From contig JAJTWR010000266.1 of the NCBI GenBank assembly GCA_021613335.1, positions 3,615,001 through 3,679,000 of the forward strand: a stretch of DNA of 64,000 bases. The letters run 5' to 3'. Below the pieces are notes generated by a model. The model was not told where the DNA came from. It was given only the letters and a program-made list of their open reading frames with translations, and made no database searches. Positions 46,330 to 59,349 of the stretch are shown here, in pieces. The DNA comes from Whitmania pigra (taxonomy: Eukaryota > Annelida > Clitellata > Hirudinida > Haemopidae). Numbering within the stretch: position 1 is the stretch's first letter; each line of letters opens with the position of its first letter. The translations under genes were made by a program, and so were the position numbers.

Positions 46330-49267
46330 TTTCGGTGAAATATCTTCAGTAATGCTTCAGAGGCAAGGCTGTCAATATTGAAATATAAAAATAATAATTG
46401 TTGTACTTATCTTTCAAATAATAACTTTTTTAAAACCGTTTAGAAAATAAAATGAATGGTTTGATTTAGTTTCGAGATCCTAGAAATCGGTTGAGAGCAG
46501 CCGTGAAAGCACAAAATAAATCGCAAAATGCATCTTCTAGTTAGTTTATTAGATTAAACATTAATTACTAAACATTTTAAAATAGTTCAACAGACTTACC
46601 ATTTAACAAATCCTCCTAACTATTTCGACGAAAATAACATATAGTATGGCACACTAATGTTTATAATATTTTTTAATTATTTACAGATCGAGTTTATTCG
46701 GCGCTTAGTTATAAAAATTTATTAAAAAGACAGAAATATGTAAATTCAAGTCACGTTTTAAATATTTTGAAATGTAATTTATACTTTCTTAATGAACTTA
46801 ATGAATTTACGTAAGGGATGATTTTGTTTAGTTTTATTGGTTAGACATAATTTTTCACATCGCGAAAACCCTAAAGATATGATAAATCACAAGAATATTG
46901 GAAGCAATATTTACAATTCATTTGCCTTTTTTTATTCTCATACTTGAACTGACAAAAAATTGTTTTTGGCTGATTTGATATAAGCTTAACATTACCCCAA
47001 AAAAATTGAAGTTTGTTACTATACTTAGTGGATGAACTTAGTGGATGTCGTCAAATTGAAATTAAATTTAATCAAGTAATAAGACGAGTAGAAATAAAAA
47101 TTCTGAAAATTCCAGCAGATGCATTGACCCGAATGATTGTTCACAAATAATACATAGAAATCTTTATCACGAACATACGATATCATCTCGGGGGTGGTGT
47201 AGGTTATCGTTAATTAAGTTGATTAATGTTAAATGAGGTAACGGATGAAATGACGCAATATTAAGAATTCAGAATGATGAAAATATGAAGTTATTAGGTA
47301 CTTCAATCTTACTATCTTTAGGCCTTACAATCATGTCAATATAACTTTACTGCTGGGTAAATTGACTTAAAAGTCAAGTTAAAAACAACTTCCGTAATTT
47401 TTATTAAATTAATTAATAAGTTAACAGTCAACTTTATGTTACATTATTAAAACTTCAACAACAGCAGCAATAAAATGCTATTAAATGTAATTATCATCAC
47501 GAAGAGATAATTAACGACGTTGAAAACACCGTGGGAAAATGTGATCCCGGGTCTGCTGACGGAGTGGTTCTTCTTCCCCCTGACAGGAATGGATTGAAAT
47601 GGCCACCTTGAACCTCACCTCATTATCTCCTCCTCCGTTTCTGACAACACATCGACCTTAAATTGATGCGCTGGTGACCTTTTTAGTGTCAAACCTGCAC
47701 AATTAAGTGAAATATAATAAACACGAAACATTTTTAATAATTTCCACTTGCCGTCGATCGCAAGAAAAATAATTTTTAAAATGCAATAATTTTCTTCTTT
47801 GCCGAGAGTTGCTGAATAAATTAATTGCTGTAAAAAATAATTTATAATGATTTTTAATTATTTATATTTATTTAAATATTTTCAGATGAACATACGAGCA
47901 GCTAGATAACTACATAACTACAAACAATGTAGAAGTTCCATTTGACCTTTAAAGCCCAAAAATAGTCATTAGATGGAGATGGCGTCCGCATCTCTAGTCA
48001 GTAGGGGATGCACCTTTTCCACTTGATTGGCACCGCCCTAACCGCCCACACCAGTGGAAAATTTGTGTACCGATATCTAATTATTACAGGTTTAACTTGT
48101 TTATTATAAATCGTTTAATGTTTGTAGTGTTAATCGATTTAGCTGTGTAAATGTGGTTGAGGTTATGATGGAACACAAATAATGCAACTCACTAACAATG
48201 ATGACCTGTTAATTTGACAATAAAATTATGCAACGATGACGAAGATAACTGTGATGACAACGACGATGACGATGTAGCAAGAAGCATCATGATAATGATT
48301 ATGACGATGATGATGATGATGAATGTAAGTAGGTTGATTAATTGCCTAGTACTTCGGAACATCTGAGATGTTAATTTCATCTCAGAAATAAAAGTCGAGT
48401 TGAACGTAAATTTTTGTTTGCAAAAAAAAAAAAAATAAGAAATACGAAATACAAAATGCAAAATACGAAATGCAAAATAGAAAATTACATTTAAAAATTA
48501 TTCAAACGGAAACGCGAATCCGTACGACATAATAATTGGAGTCCGGTTTGTTTTGAGACACACAATACCATGGGAATGATGACGATAGTTATGACGGAGG
48601 TCAGAAATGCTGCCTTTTGGAAACAATGGAGTGAACAGATACGTTGGAAAGGACCTGCATATTGCAAGATCTGGAATGGTTACGAAATCCTGACACTCTA
48701 ATGAGCTCGATTAGGAGACCTCATCCACGTGCGCCACTGTTTTCCAGCAGTGCTCGAATTATGAATTCTCAATGTTTTCCAGTGTCACGCGAGTTCTGGA
48801 GGTACCTGCATAAATTTCGTGACCGGAGGAAAAATTCTTCGTCATGCTGGCATGAAAACTGAAACATTCCGAGCGATCGATCGTGCAGGCTGATAAATGG
48901 AAAACCGGAGATAAAGATAGGCATGTGCCATTTCGAAAGAACAGGTTGAACAAACTGGTGGAAACGGTGCGCCGGAGAAACCAACAATGTGTCAACGTGG
49001 CATGTTATGATAGGCCCACGGCAACTGACGATGATGGTTGATGATGGAGGAAGGAGAATCGAAAAGTCAATTAAAAGAGGTTCCATTCGCCGAAAGTATC
49101 GTGTTTGTTTTGCACGTTTTCAATATCAATTATCAATTACCAAATGCGACAGCTGCTGCTGCTGATGATGATGCTGAGAAATAAAAAGTTCGCAAGATGG
49201 CAGGTCTGCTTGAAGGTCAGTAGGGCAGAAATGACATTCATTAGAAAGGATCGGAGGTTAATTCGTG
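46330..49267. other. Gene-poor region
   Basis: No splice-consistent coding exons. Contains scattered GAT/ATG microsatellites (for example 48230-48325). Short frames seen here lack any recognised domain. Confidence 0.5.
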
Positions 49268-49405
49268 AATTATTATCCGAATGAAAAGTAATGTGTAAAA
49301 TAAGATAATTTTTATAATTATTATCCGAATGAAAAGTAATGTGTAAAATAAGATAATTTTTATAATTATTATCCGAATGAAAAGTAATGTGTAAAGTAAA
49401 TAAAT
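49268..49405. repeat. 48-bp tandem repeat, ~2.9 copies
   Basis: TATTATCCGAATGAAAAGTA starts at 49271, 49319 and 49367, exactly 48 bp apart. The first two units are identical; the third diverges after GTGTAAA. Confidence 0.95.
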
Positions 49406-50523
49406 ATATAAAAAAAGAAATAAATAAAATATAAAATTATTTATTTTATATTCAAACTAATGTCGTCAGCGTTGTTGGGTGCACGAAATGCCAATTAATT
49501 CAACCATAAGATCATAATTAATTCACTCGAATTAAATTGATTCAAACAGATTCAATTGGTGAGAAAATTCTAAAAAACAAAAAAACAAAATAAAAAAACA
49601 GAAAGTTCTTTCGAAAAATCATCAGCTTTGAATTTCATCTGGAGAAAACTCGATGACAACGTCTCCAAGACGATGTGAGGTGACGATGTGAAGGTGGAGA
49701 TGCTGAGGAGAGTGAGAGGATGTGATGAGTGGAAGGTAGGAAGCTGACAGAAGACAAAAACAAGTAGGAAGAAGCATCCCACGACTCGAGTCGTTTTTAT
49801 TGAGGTTCATCTGATGACAGCTTTAATTGCTTCCAGAATGGCGCTTAAATCACTTTGGAAAATTTTCAAGTCTTTTCTGGGAAGAGTTTAGTAAGAGAGT
49901 GAAAAAAATGAAGAAGAAGAAGAAGAAGATTAATAAGAAAAAAAAACAGGCGGTAATCAGGCAGGCGTTCGGAATGCAGAGTTCGTCGGATGGGGTGGTA
50001 TCTGATTTCATGAGAGTTTCAAATAACTTCTGTGAACTGGAGACACGAGGCATAAACATCGATCCTGCTGTGTCATCTTCTTCCCATCGGAAAAAGTTCT
50101 CTCGTGCGATGCTGGAGTCACAGTACGAAGCCAAGCACAGTGACGAATTCATGCAGGCTGGAATGCTACAGAAGCTGGCGATGACGATTTCATGATGATG
50201 GCGAGGATATTGTTTACTGTTGGCTGTGAGAGCACTCAACTCGAGCAGGTTTATTTAGAACTCTGTTCCTAATTGTTTCCAGAAGCCATAGCTACCAGCT
50301 TAATAAAAGAGTATGCGACACTTCGCCACTTCCTCGAGCATCTCAGCTTTCCAGTAGAAAACATTCAAGGTTCGTCCCAAGCCAAGCCAGGCTCTAGATG
50401 GCGCACAATTAGGCAATCAGTATCTGTGGGAGCTAAAAATATTTCTCCTGAGAATTTCCTACACAGTCGAGAGATCTTCCTACGGATGTTGGTTAGATGG
50501 GTGGATGGAGCATCGTAGCATTG

Positions 50524-50558
50524 CATCATCACCATCATGAGCACCGCCACCATCAGCC

Positions 50559-50590
<32 letters not shown>
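50524..50590. repeat. (CAT)n microsatellite
   Basis: Imperfect then pure CAT triplets. Confidence 0.9.
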
Positions 50591-50593
<3 letters not shown>

Positions 50594-53437
50594 TGCTGCT
50601 GACAATGTTTCTTTATCTCGGACATGATGAAATTTATTTCACGCCCGCTGAAATTGCGTGGCACAAGCCTAGGGTACCACCCTCTCCGTGGACATAAAGG
50701 ATTTCAATTATCGCACTCCACTCATGCGGAACTTACGATGGCCATTCATCGAATGATTGGAGTGGCAGGATCCGGATGATAAGGTGGTAAGAGCCACGTC
50801 GAATTGATCACGGTCAATCACATGCAACAACAATAAGTTCGTTGTTGTCGTGCAAAGATCTATTTCAAGTTATCATAGAAGATATGGACATTAGCAGAGG
50901 GATTACTTTTAAATTTATTGTCGGAAAGAAATTACATTATTTAAAAAAAATTTAATTTTTATTTAAAATGAAGTTACATTACATACAAGTTTCGAATCTC
51001 CAATTGTTCGTCTATGAAACATGGATTATAGGAGCGAGATTCAATTAAATTTTTTTTAAAAAGGGTTTTTATTATAACAAAAAAATTAAATTGGTTAAGA
51101 ACAATTCTTTTCAAAAAGTCTAATAAATGTGATAACTTTAGATTCTCAGGTATTTTAATCTGGTAAGGATCCAGAGTTATTTTGGTGACGTAAAAGTATT
51201 TCGTTCGCAAATGTATTTAAAATGCATTTCTTTAGTCAAACAGATATTTGACAGCTTTCAACCTCAATGAAAAGCAGTCTCAACGCGCCAGAAAAATACG
51301 CCAAGATATTAGTCATGTTTGAATTCAATTGTCTGGAAATTTCTATTATAAAACCATTGAAATTGAAATTCGGATATTACGTCAGCTGTGGGGTGGTCCT
51401 CTCTAAAATAATATTTATTAAATATTATTAAATTAAATCCATAATTTAAAAGTCATTGATTTTGTAACTCTGTTGCTTTAGTCACTTAATCCAGCTTTCC
51501 TGTGCCAATTGGTGCCTTAAAAATCTTCCTTCATAACTTCAGTGGTCGTGATTAATGGTTCGCATTGGATTTTATCGATGAATTTGAAAACCTTTCGCAG
51601 GTTGTTTTGAGGAATTACTCATCTGTTTACGAGGTTTATGAAATAACAAAAATATTTGTCATTAGGAAGTTTTATCAGGACTTACATTTCTGAGGCATGT
51701 TTGGACGTTTGTGGCACTTCATCCCATGTAAAATCTCAATAACATACCAACGAAGCAGATCAAATCGCTTTTGATAGTTTGAGTTATTAATGACCTCATG
51801 AACAATTTGAAATATTAAAATGATAATGACCAATTAAACAATTTGAATTAATAATGAAATCATAATGACCAATTAAACAATTTGAGTCATTAACGAAATC
51901 ATAAACTACGACCAATCAGACAATAAACGTTAACCAATTTTTAAGCTTTGTCATCAAACTCGACACGAAATTGTAACGGCGTGACTTGAAAGTTTTTAAC
52001 TTGACTTTTGAAATGAAAAATGCTTCCAGAAACCTGTAAAACAAGGATTACTCGTCTTTTGATCGAATGTTTGGATCAACAGAAATAAAACTGGGATTTT
52101 TAATGTATCTTTACTTCCTCGACACGACAAACGTTGCACAACAAAATTTCTTTGTGACGACATTCCCGGCCGACAGGCAACAAAACACACAGCTACTTTG
52201 AATAAGACAGAAGAACAGAGAAATGTGTACAAGAAGTACAAGAAGAAAAACACATCAAAATCATGGCTAACATTCGTTTGAACGATGTCTGCATTTCTTG
52301 ATGAATGCGATGGTTCGTCTGGATCTTGTTTTTGAAGTCAATTCGGGAGCAAATTACTTCTGAAAGCGTGTCTCTTAATTGGATTGCACCCCCTCAATAG
52401 CCATTAGTAATTGAAAGAGTTCCATTTTCCTATTAACTGACCAAGAAAGATAAAGATCTTTTTAGGTTTTAGAATATCTTCATAGAAATTAGAATCTCTA
52501 AATTGGAAATGATTGGCTCTTCGGAGGCGAACCACTTAGCGCGCACCTGTATTTTTGTCACCTGTAGATGGTCCGCTGGGAATGAAATATGTTTCGATGG
52601 CATTTAGCCGCCAATTGAGAACGTTCGGGTGAGAAGAAAACTTCGATCTCCCGCCAAATCCTGATCGTTGTTGGATTGAGTTCAAGAACAGTATGCTTTG
52701 CCGACCACCCCTATCGCCCAAAGGTTTGACACGTTCTTAGGCCGAACTGCCGGTCGCAATGCTCATCACGCTAGATTTTATGGGACATTCCATTTGACTC
52801 GGAGGTACTGCATGGACTTTGGCTGATAACATAAACTTGTCTAATTAGGTACAGCATTCCGCGAGTTTGGATGACAATCAACTGTTTCTTTCATCTCTCA
52901 CTCAGGAGCCCTCCAAACCAGAAGACACTCTACAGTGTGGATGAAAGAGAAACGGATGGGGAAAAGAAAGAGGACATCTTGACAAACAAATCGTTCCTTG
53001 AAACTACGAACCGTTGTTAATAAATTTGTTAATAAATTTGTCGATAAATTTGTTGATGAAGTGTGTGAGAGTTTTGAGGAAACGAATTCAGGTTGCAAAT
53101 ATCCGATAATAGCCTCGTAATGCATTAACTTTGCCAGGAGGCACCAGTCATAACTTATAATAAGCCGCATAATAACAGAAGCGTTTTTGACAATTCATAA
53201 AAAAATCCCAAAAAATCAAAAAAAATGTAAAAGCAGAATTATTAAGATTTCCAGAGTTTAAAATCTAAAAATGTCGATTATCGCAACAAATGTATTAGCA
53301 ATCTCGCATCGGTTTAGTTGTTGTATTTCAACAAAACAAACGGTAAAGTGCCTTGAAATAAAATAATCGAACTTATTCATTTGTTTACTCGTGAAGCAAT
53401 TCGATAGACGAACGTCCACTGATACCACCACCGCCCT

Positions 53438-53580
53438 CCTCATCATCATTACCACATTATCATCATCAACATCATCATCATCATGGTCGTCGTCATCGTC
53501 ATCGTCATCGTCATCATCATCATCATCACCGTCAACTCCACTTAGTAGTTCATCATTATCATCATCTTCGTCGTCGTTCC
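53438..53580. repeat. (CAT/CGT)n microsatellite
   Basis: Imperfect CAT array with interspersed CGT triplets. Confidence 0.9.
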
Positions 53581-53795
53581 TTCAAGATGATGCTCACTTG
53601 AAAAAGTTCAATTCAAGAAATTCAAGCCACTCTCGACAAGTAGCAACTCGATATCACACACACACACACACACGCACACATAAAATCACGCACAAGCTCA
53701 CACGTGCACAGCAGCACGTTCGAGTTGCAGTAAGCAGTTTCTCCAAGAGCCAGTGAAAACAGAATCCGGAGACAGCTGCAGGCAGTTCCAGTCTC

Positions 53796-53998
53796 ATTCC
53801 TGATGAATTGTTTTCACAATTCCTTCCTGATGAATTGTTTTCACAATTCCTTCCTGATGAATTGTTTTCCACAATTCCTTCCTGATTAATTATTTTTCAC
53901 AATTCATTCCTGATTAATTATTTTTCACAATTCATTCCTGATGAATTATGTTCCACAATTCATTCCTGATTGAATTGTTTTTCACTCCTGATGAATTC
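53796..53998. repeat. ~27-bp minisatellite, about eight copies
   Basis: Tandem degenerate copies of TTCCTGATGAATTGTTTTCA plus CAA. The first three units are nearly identical; later units drift (ATTAATTATTTTTCACAA). Confidence 0.9.
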
Positions 53999-54074
53999 TT
54001 ACATCTCGAGGTCGGGAGCAACAAGAATGATTTAGAGATGCAAAATGAGTCTTTAAAATAGAATAATAATTATG

Positions 54075-54215
54075 AAATATATTACAATAATAATTATGAT
54101 AATAATAATAATAACAATGATATTAATAATGATAATAATAATAATAACAATAATATTAATAATGATAATAATAACAACATTGATATTAATAATGACAATA
54201 ATAATAATAATAACA
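54075..54215. repeat. Degenerate AAT/GAT array
   Basis: Imperfect AATAAT/GATAAT/AACAAT triplets. Confidence 0.85.
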
Positions 54216-54738
54216 ACAGCCAGGTCGTCGTCCCATCCCAACATTCAATTCATTGACAGGTTGTCTCGCAACAAGACCAACTCTCGTTGAACAAGGTTTG
54301 AGGCTAAGAAAAGATTTTTGAAAAGTTTTCTCTTCGGCACTGGATTTTAAGATCGCCGAAAAGTTTTAAGAAACTATAAGGACCTAGTCATTAATATTCA
54401 TGGAAAAGTTACTGGAGAGATGGATGCACCACTGGAGAGGGTCAGCCAATGAAATGCCGCGAGAGATTGAGATAGAAAGAGAGGAGGTTGATCATGGTGA
54501 TGGTGATGATGATGACGATAATGGAAAAGAATTTCAGGCGGAGTGGAATTCGGGAAAAAATACAAAATCAAACACTGAAACTTTGTAGACTAAAATCGAC
54601 AAATGGCAAGTGTTTATTTATATCAACCAATCAGAAAAAGAGAGAAAAGGGCGTCATGCAAGTGCGCGTGTGACATCTTGAGAAGCTCGCACACAACACA
54701 CAAGAGCACACACATTCATGGCAACCATGAAATGCCGT

Positions 54739-54788
54739 CCAATGAGAAGTGTTAAAGCGTCTGCCCAACTCCGACCGAAGTATAAAAG
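54739..54788 (+). promoter_or_regulatory. CCAAT/TATA core promoter, probably of the zinc-finger gene
   Basis: CCAAT at 54739-54743 and a strong TATAAAAGGCGCC starting 54781, spaced about 40 bp. Transcription would start near 54811. The short predicted leader exon could end at the donor GAG|GTCTGC near 54870 and splice to the acceptor TTTCAG at 57214, just before the zinc-finger start codon. The intron between (about 54870-57213) shows no coding content. Confidence 0.55.
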
Positions 54789-57226
54789 GCGCCAGGATTG
54801 ACAAGTCATCCAGGCTCTCCGCTGGAGATATTCGAGGAATTGGAGAAGGAAGCTGTTCATGGTTTTTGAGGTCTGCCTTGGAAATTCAATTTAGGTTTGG
54901 TTTTATGATCGATTTTTCATTTTAAATATTGTTTTTAATATTGTTCTTGCTGGTAATTTGGTAATTAATTGTTGTTGTTGTTCTTGTTGTTGTTATTACT
55001 TATTGTTGTTGTTAGTTGATCTTGTTAAGTGAGATTATTCTATTATTACTGAATTATTTGCAATTTATTCCAAAAAAATTGAAAGAATTATTTTTCTCTT
55101 TTAAGTGACTTGTTTTCACCTTCTTTGTAAATAATTGAATTTTTTTTCAAATCATCTCTATGTTTTATTAATCCTATAAACTATTTATTTTGGTATTCCT
55201 ACAAATTACTTGTATCATTAAATTATTTATTCTCCATATTTTTATTCTGACATTCGATCAATTGACAGTTTGTAAAAATGTCGTTCTACTTTTAAGTAAC
55301 AAATGAGTGCATTGTTCGAAAGAGGAGCAACATCGATTGCATGTCGGCCTGTTTGTTTTCTTGCAAAACAAAACAAATCAAAACCTAAAATAAACAAAGT
55401 AAATGCAAACATTAAAAAATAGTAATAATACAATAATTAACAAAATACATTCGAGAATTCCTTCGCAACAACGCATCAATTACGTCTTTAGCGTCTACTT
55501 CTTAGCGATAGTAATTGCGTAATTAACAAAAATTCCGAGTATAATTATCGCCATCAACACGTGATCCGTGATTTCTTGACGTTTATATCCCAATCATGTG
55601 ATGCTTTTATTAATCTCTCATCGTCATCCTCTTGTTTTTGTCTCGTCAACAAATATGGCCATCCCTTCCTTTCAGCGTCGCTCTCTTTCTCGGCTATTTT
55701 CGTCCTTATTTCTGTTTCTATTGCGGCCATTTTCAAGCAGAGTTACGTCGATAATTGCCTCAACAACTAGGGTCGCTCGCGAATGATTAAATTCTGTCGC
55801 TTTTCTAGAAATGCGAGCCGCCTCAGCTGTCTGGAGAAAACTTCGCCAGCAGCTGAGTCCCTTCTCTAGGAAGATCGATCATCATTTTGTGTCAAATATC
55901 ACGTAAATCAAATATTAAGTGCTTCATCAATTATCTAGCGAGTCTCACTCGGCTGATATTGCATGGCTGATACATTAAGCGACATTGTTTGCGGAGGACG
56001 GACAAAAAAATATCAGCAGTTGACGAACGCGTTGTCAGGAATTTGTGCGACAATAGTTTCGAATGCGGTAGCTGTTCTTTCATGCTGTTCACGTTCCCTA
56101 CGAAATAATAGATTCCTTCATTCAGTCGTTTTTAAACGCCGTTACTAGGCCCACCTGAGCCAATCCTTACATTTACCTGTGTACGATGCTCGACGAAGCG
56201 TGAAATGTTTCTTTCATAGAAGCTTGGTCGGTTGCTTTTTTGTCCGCCAGTTTTGGATTTTGTAGCCATATTTAGCAGTTTTAGCCATTCTGTGATGAAC
56301 CATTCTATGATTGCTGGCGTCACGATTTTTGATTGGTCCTGCATTTCTGCCAGGTTCGCAGAGAGGTTTTACATGAAGTCTACATAATTCCAATAATATT
56401 TTCCAATACTCATTTCTAAGTTTCATTTTCGGTTTGATTAAGTGGAGTGAATCATTCCGTTATGTGATTCATATACCATGTCGATCGCATTTGCTTGACA
56501 ATTGTTGTCATAAATACTTAAGAGTTTCTGAGAATCGCCTTTCTGAGAATCGTTCCTGTTTCGGGTCGTTGCCAGTCCATTGAGTGTGAGTGCTGCCTCG
56601 AAATTCTATGGGCATGTGAGAAAAAAAAGTGACTGCACGAGATGACAAACATCGCCAGACACACAACACAACATTTGCAACAATAGCAGGCAGAAAATCC
56701 TGGTAGAATCAGTCGTGTGATGACAGTAATTGCGCGCCAATTACATGGATAGGAGCGGAGGTAATTTCTGAGAGGATGAGTCGCGTCGTCGCTTGGAGCC
56801 GATCGGAGAATTGAGGTCGCACCGCCTGAAATTGTACCAATTTCGCTCTCAATGAAGAGGTCATTTTGCCATTAGACAGACTCAATTATTATTCAACCTT
56901 CCTCACAGGCTTCTCTGATGTCGGAGGGAAGAACTCAAAATGATGAAATTAGCCTTCGCGAGTGCTATATTATAAATATTTTTGTCGTATTTTTTAAATG
57001 ACCGGGTTATTAGATAGATGGAGAATATTGGCTGCAAAATCTAGAATCTCTTGCGCAAATCTATTTGAGGATATTTAGAAAAAAAGAGATGAATCACTCA
57101 AATACATTTTGTCATCCAGAGGTGATATTGATTTGGCAATGTTTGTCCGACCATTATATTTATCAAATCGTTAAACGCTTGTTTGCTGATAATGTGTCAT
57201 TTTCGTGATTTCAGAAAGATTTGAAA

Positions 57227-58693
57227 ATGTCTGAAGTTCATAAAGAAAGACTCCAGCATCTGCTGGCAAACTCCATCCTGGAGATGTGGAAGAAAGAAAC
57301 AGGAAGCAGTCTCTCCGTGTTGATAGAAGGCACCATTTGCATCACGTCCTGCCACGGAAAAGTCACGGTAATCCAAATTTCCAACCAGTTTCCAGGATTC
57401 GTCGACCGGGAACTCATGAGTCCGAGTGAAGCGAAGATCTTCGAGCAAATTCGATTCTCGAGGCGTTCGATTTCACACGACGACGAAGAGCTGATCAACG
57501 CCGAGAACAAGCAGCTGAAAAGAATCGTCAAAAAAGACGACAACAACAACGACACGAGCGATTTCATGGAGGAGGAAGAAATGCTGGACGTGGTCGACGA
57601 ACCGTGCAACTCTCCTGTCAAGCGTGGAAGCGACTCCGGCGAAGAGGAACGAGAAGAAAGTGATGATGAAAAAATGCGCGAAATGAAGACAGACAGTTGC
57701 GAGCACTCGGGCAGCGACAGCGCCATCCACGACCTTTCAGATGACAGAGCAGAATCCATAGAAGACAAGAAGCCACTGTCTGGTCACAATTCTGACCTGC
57801 TCATATCATCGCCTCTCATGTACACTGCCCAGGTCCACAATGCCATAGGGGCAGAGAGTGTTCTGAAGAACCACCTCCTTGGGAAGAAGATGAATCACCA
57901 ACTCACTGATGCTAATCCTCTGTCACCTGAGAGCGAGCCATCCAATTCTCCCACGCATCCCCACGATATGAGTCATATGGAGCAACACTTTAACAACAAC
58001 AACAACAGGGTGAAATTCCCAATATCACCGATGTGGCCGATAAAAAAGGAATTCCACGACAGGATCTTTGAATCGTCATTCAAACACGCCTCTCCAATGG
58101 GGGACATGCACCTGATGGCCAACTCCCTCCTCACGGGTTTCATACCGGCTGCCCACTCGTCCAATCTCAATAGCTATCTGAGAATGCACAGTCTCCCGCC
58201 ATTGATGCCCTCCACAGTCAAAGAGCTCACGAATCGCAGCTTCTCCGTACCCGTATTTCCCCCGACGGATGAGAAACCCTTTGACCTGGTCGGCCGTAAC
58301 TTGTCAACCTCGGCCGCTCAAAACCGTGGCGACTCGTCGAGCGCCCCTGCGTCAGCTTCGAACAGCGAGCAGAAGATCTACAAGTGCCTCTTCTGCCACA
58401 AAACCTTCCTATTCAAGTCAAAATACCACGAGCACCTACCAGTCCACACCAGCGCCAGGCCCTTCCAGTGCCACTTGTGTTCGAGGACGTACAAGTACAA
58501 GTACGACCTCAGGGTGCACCTGAGGACCCACCTGGGGATACCCACCAAGTCGACCATCTGTCCGTTTTGTTCGAACAAGTTCAGCACGAACAAACAGCTG
58601 AGGCAGCACATAAGAGACGAACACAACGAACAGCAGAGAATCAGCGATGAACAGTGCGCCCAGTCGCTCCTTATGGCTTTGCCAAGCGCATAA
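57227..58693 (+). CDS. C2H2 zinc-finger transcription factor, 488 aa
   Basis: Single coding exon; the ATG at 57227 (GAAAATG) lies 13 bp after acceptor GATTTCAG, so the 5' UTR is spliced. Residues 1-70 form a compact domain (RLQHLLANSILEMWKKETGS, LIEGTICITSCHGKVTVIQI) that looks conserved but that I cannot name. An acidic/Ser-rich middle (EEEREESDDEKMREM) and a Pro/His/Ser-rich stretch follow. Three C2H2 fingers lie near the C terminus: CLFCHKTFLFKSKYHEHLPVH, CHLCSRTYKYKYDLRVHLRTH, and CPFCSNKFSTNKQLRQHIRDEH, with a non-standard 8-residue linker before the third. It is probably a nuclear, sequence-specific DNA-binding regulator. Codon use is clearly less AT-rich than the flanks. Confidence 0.9.
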   Translation: MSEVHKERLQHLLANSILEMWKKETGSSLSVLIEGTICITSCHGKVTVIQISNQFPGFVDRELMSPSEAKIFEQIRFSRRSISHDDEELINAENKQLKRIVKKDDNNNDTSDFMEEEEMLDVVDEPCNSPVKRGSDSGEEEREESDDEKMREMKTDSCEHSGSDSAIHDLSDDRAESIEDKKPLSGHNSDLLISSPLMYTAQVHNAIGAESVLKNHLLGKKMNHQLTDANPLSPESEPSNSPTHPHDMSHMEQHFNNNNNRVKFPISPMWPIKKEFHDRIFESSFKHASPMGDMHLMANSLLTGFIPAAHSSNLNSYLRMHSLPPLMPSTVKELTNRSFSVPVFPPTDEKPFDLVGRNLSTSAAQNRGDSSSAPASASNSEQKIYKCLFCHKTFLFKSKYHEHLPVHTSARPFQCHLCSRTYKYKYDLRVHLRTHLGIPTKSTICPFCSNKFSTNKQLRQHIRDEHNEQQRISDEQCAQSLLMALPSA

Positions 58694-59337
58694 TTTTCAC
58701 TAAGCATCTCTTGTTTATGAATAACACAATAATACAATGTTTTTTTTTTATCTGTTATCGATGTTGTTGTTGCGGTTGTTTGCGACAAAGATTACACGCC
58801 TTTATTATGCGTATTTATAACCTAGAACAGTTAGAAAAGGTTTCTTGGACTTTTTAAACACCCGATGTTTGTTATCGTGTGCCTTCGCTCAGCAGTGCCT
58901 CTGAATGTATTTCTGATATCGATCCAAATATTTTTGGGAATTACTCAGGCCTTGTGCAAAGCCTTCATTTGTTGATGTAAACAGCTGGTTTAATTCCTCG
59001 TTAATTTCTCTAGAAAATATTTTTCTAGGTTGCAGTGTAATTCATTTTTTTCTTCTCATTCGATTTTTTTTTCGTACAAACAGTTACAGTGTGCGTTCAG
59101 TGTTTTGCTCTCTACGTTTGCTTGTCATTCTGTGTTTAGAACAGTGTCGCCTCAAACTTTGCCCGCATCTTATTCAAGCGACTTTTGTGTTGTTGTTGCT
59201 GCTGTTGTTATTCTATATTGCCAGGAAGTGCGAGATTATCGCGGGTTTTCTTGTAATCGTCTGCTTTACAGTAATTTTCCAATTTGTAAACTTTTGTTTG
59301 CACGTTCAATCTGAAGTTCAACAATTGTGTATCTTGA

Positions 59338-59343
59338 AATAAA
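59338..59343 (+). terminator. Polyadenylation signal of the zinc-finger gene
   Basis: AATAAA about 645 bp after the stop codon, followed by T-rich sequence. Confidence 0.6.
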
Positions 59344-59349
59344 AATGTT

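Larger units (their letters stand above)
49406..54738. other. Gene-poor region upstream of the zinc-finger promoter
   Basis: Contains CAT/GAT microsatellites, a CA array and a 27-bp minisatellite. Short frames are low-complexity or start at non-ATG codons; none is supported as a gene. The position upstream of a regulatory gene makes enhancers plausible, but no specific element is recognisable. Confidence 0.45.

Noticed and set aside
49268..49405. Spaced repeats resembling a CRISPR array
   Set aside because: Units are contiguous 48-bp tandem copies without unique spacers in a eukaryotic context.
49827..50195. 122-aa Lys-rich plus-strand frame
   Set aside because: Starts at a TTG rather than ATG, contains a low-complexity Lys run and shows no recognisable domain.
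57238..57768. 176-aa minus-strand Ser-rich frame
   Set aside because: Antisense shadow of the acidic part of the zinc-finger gene.
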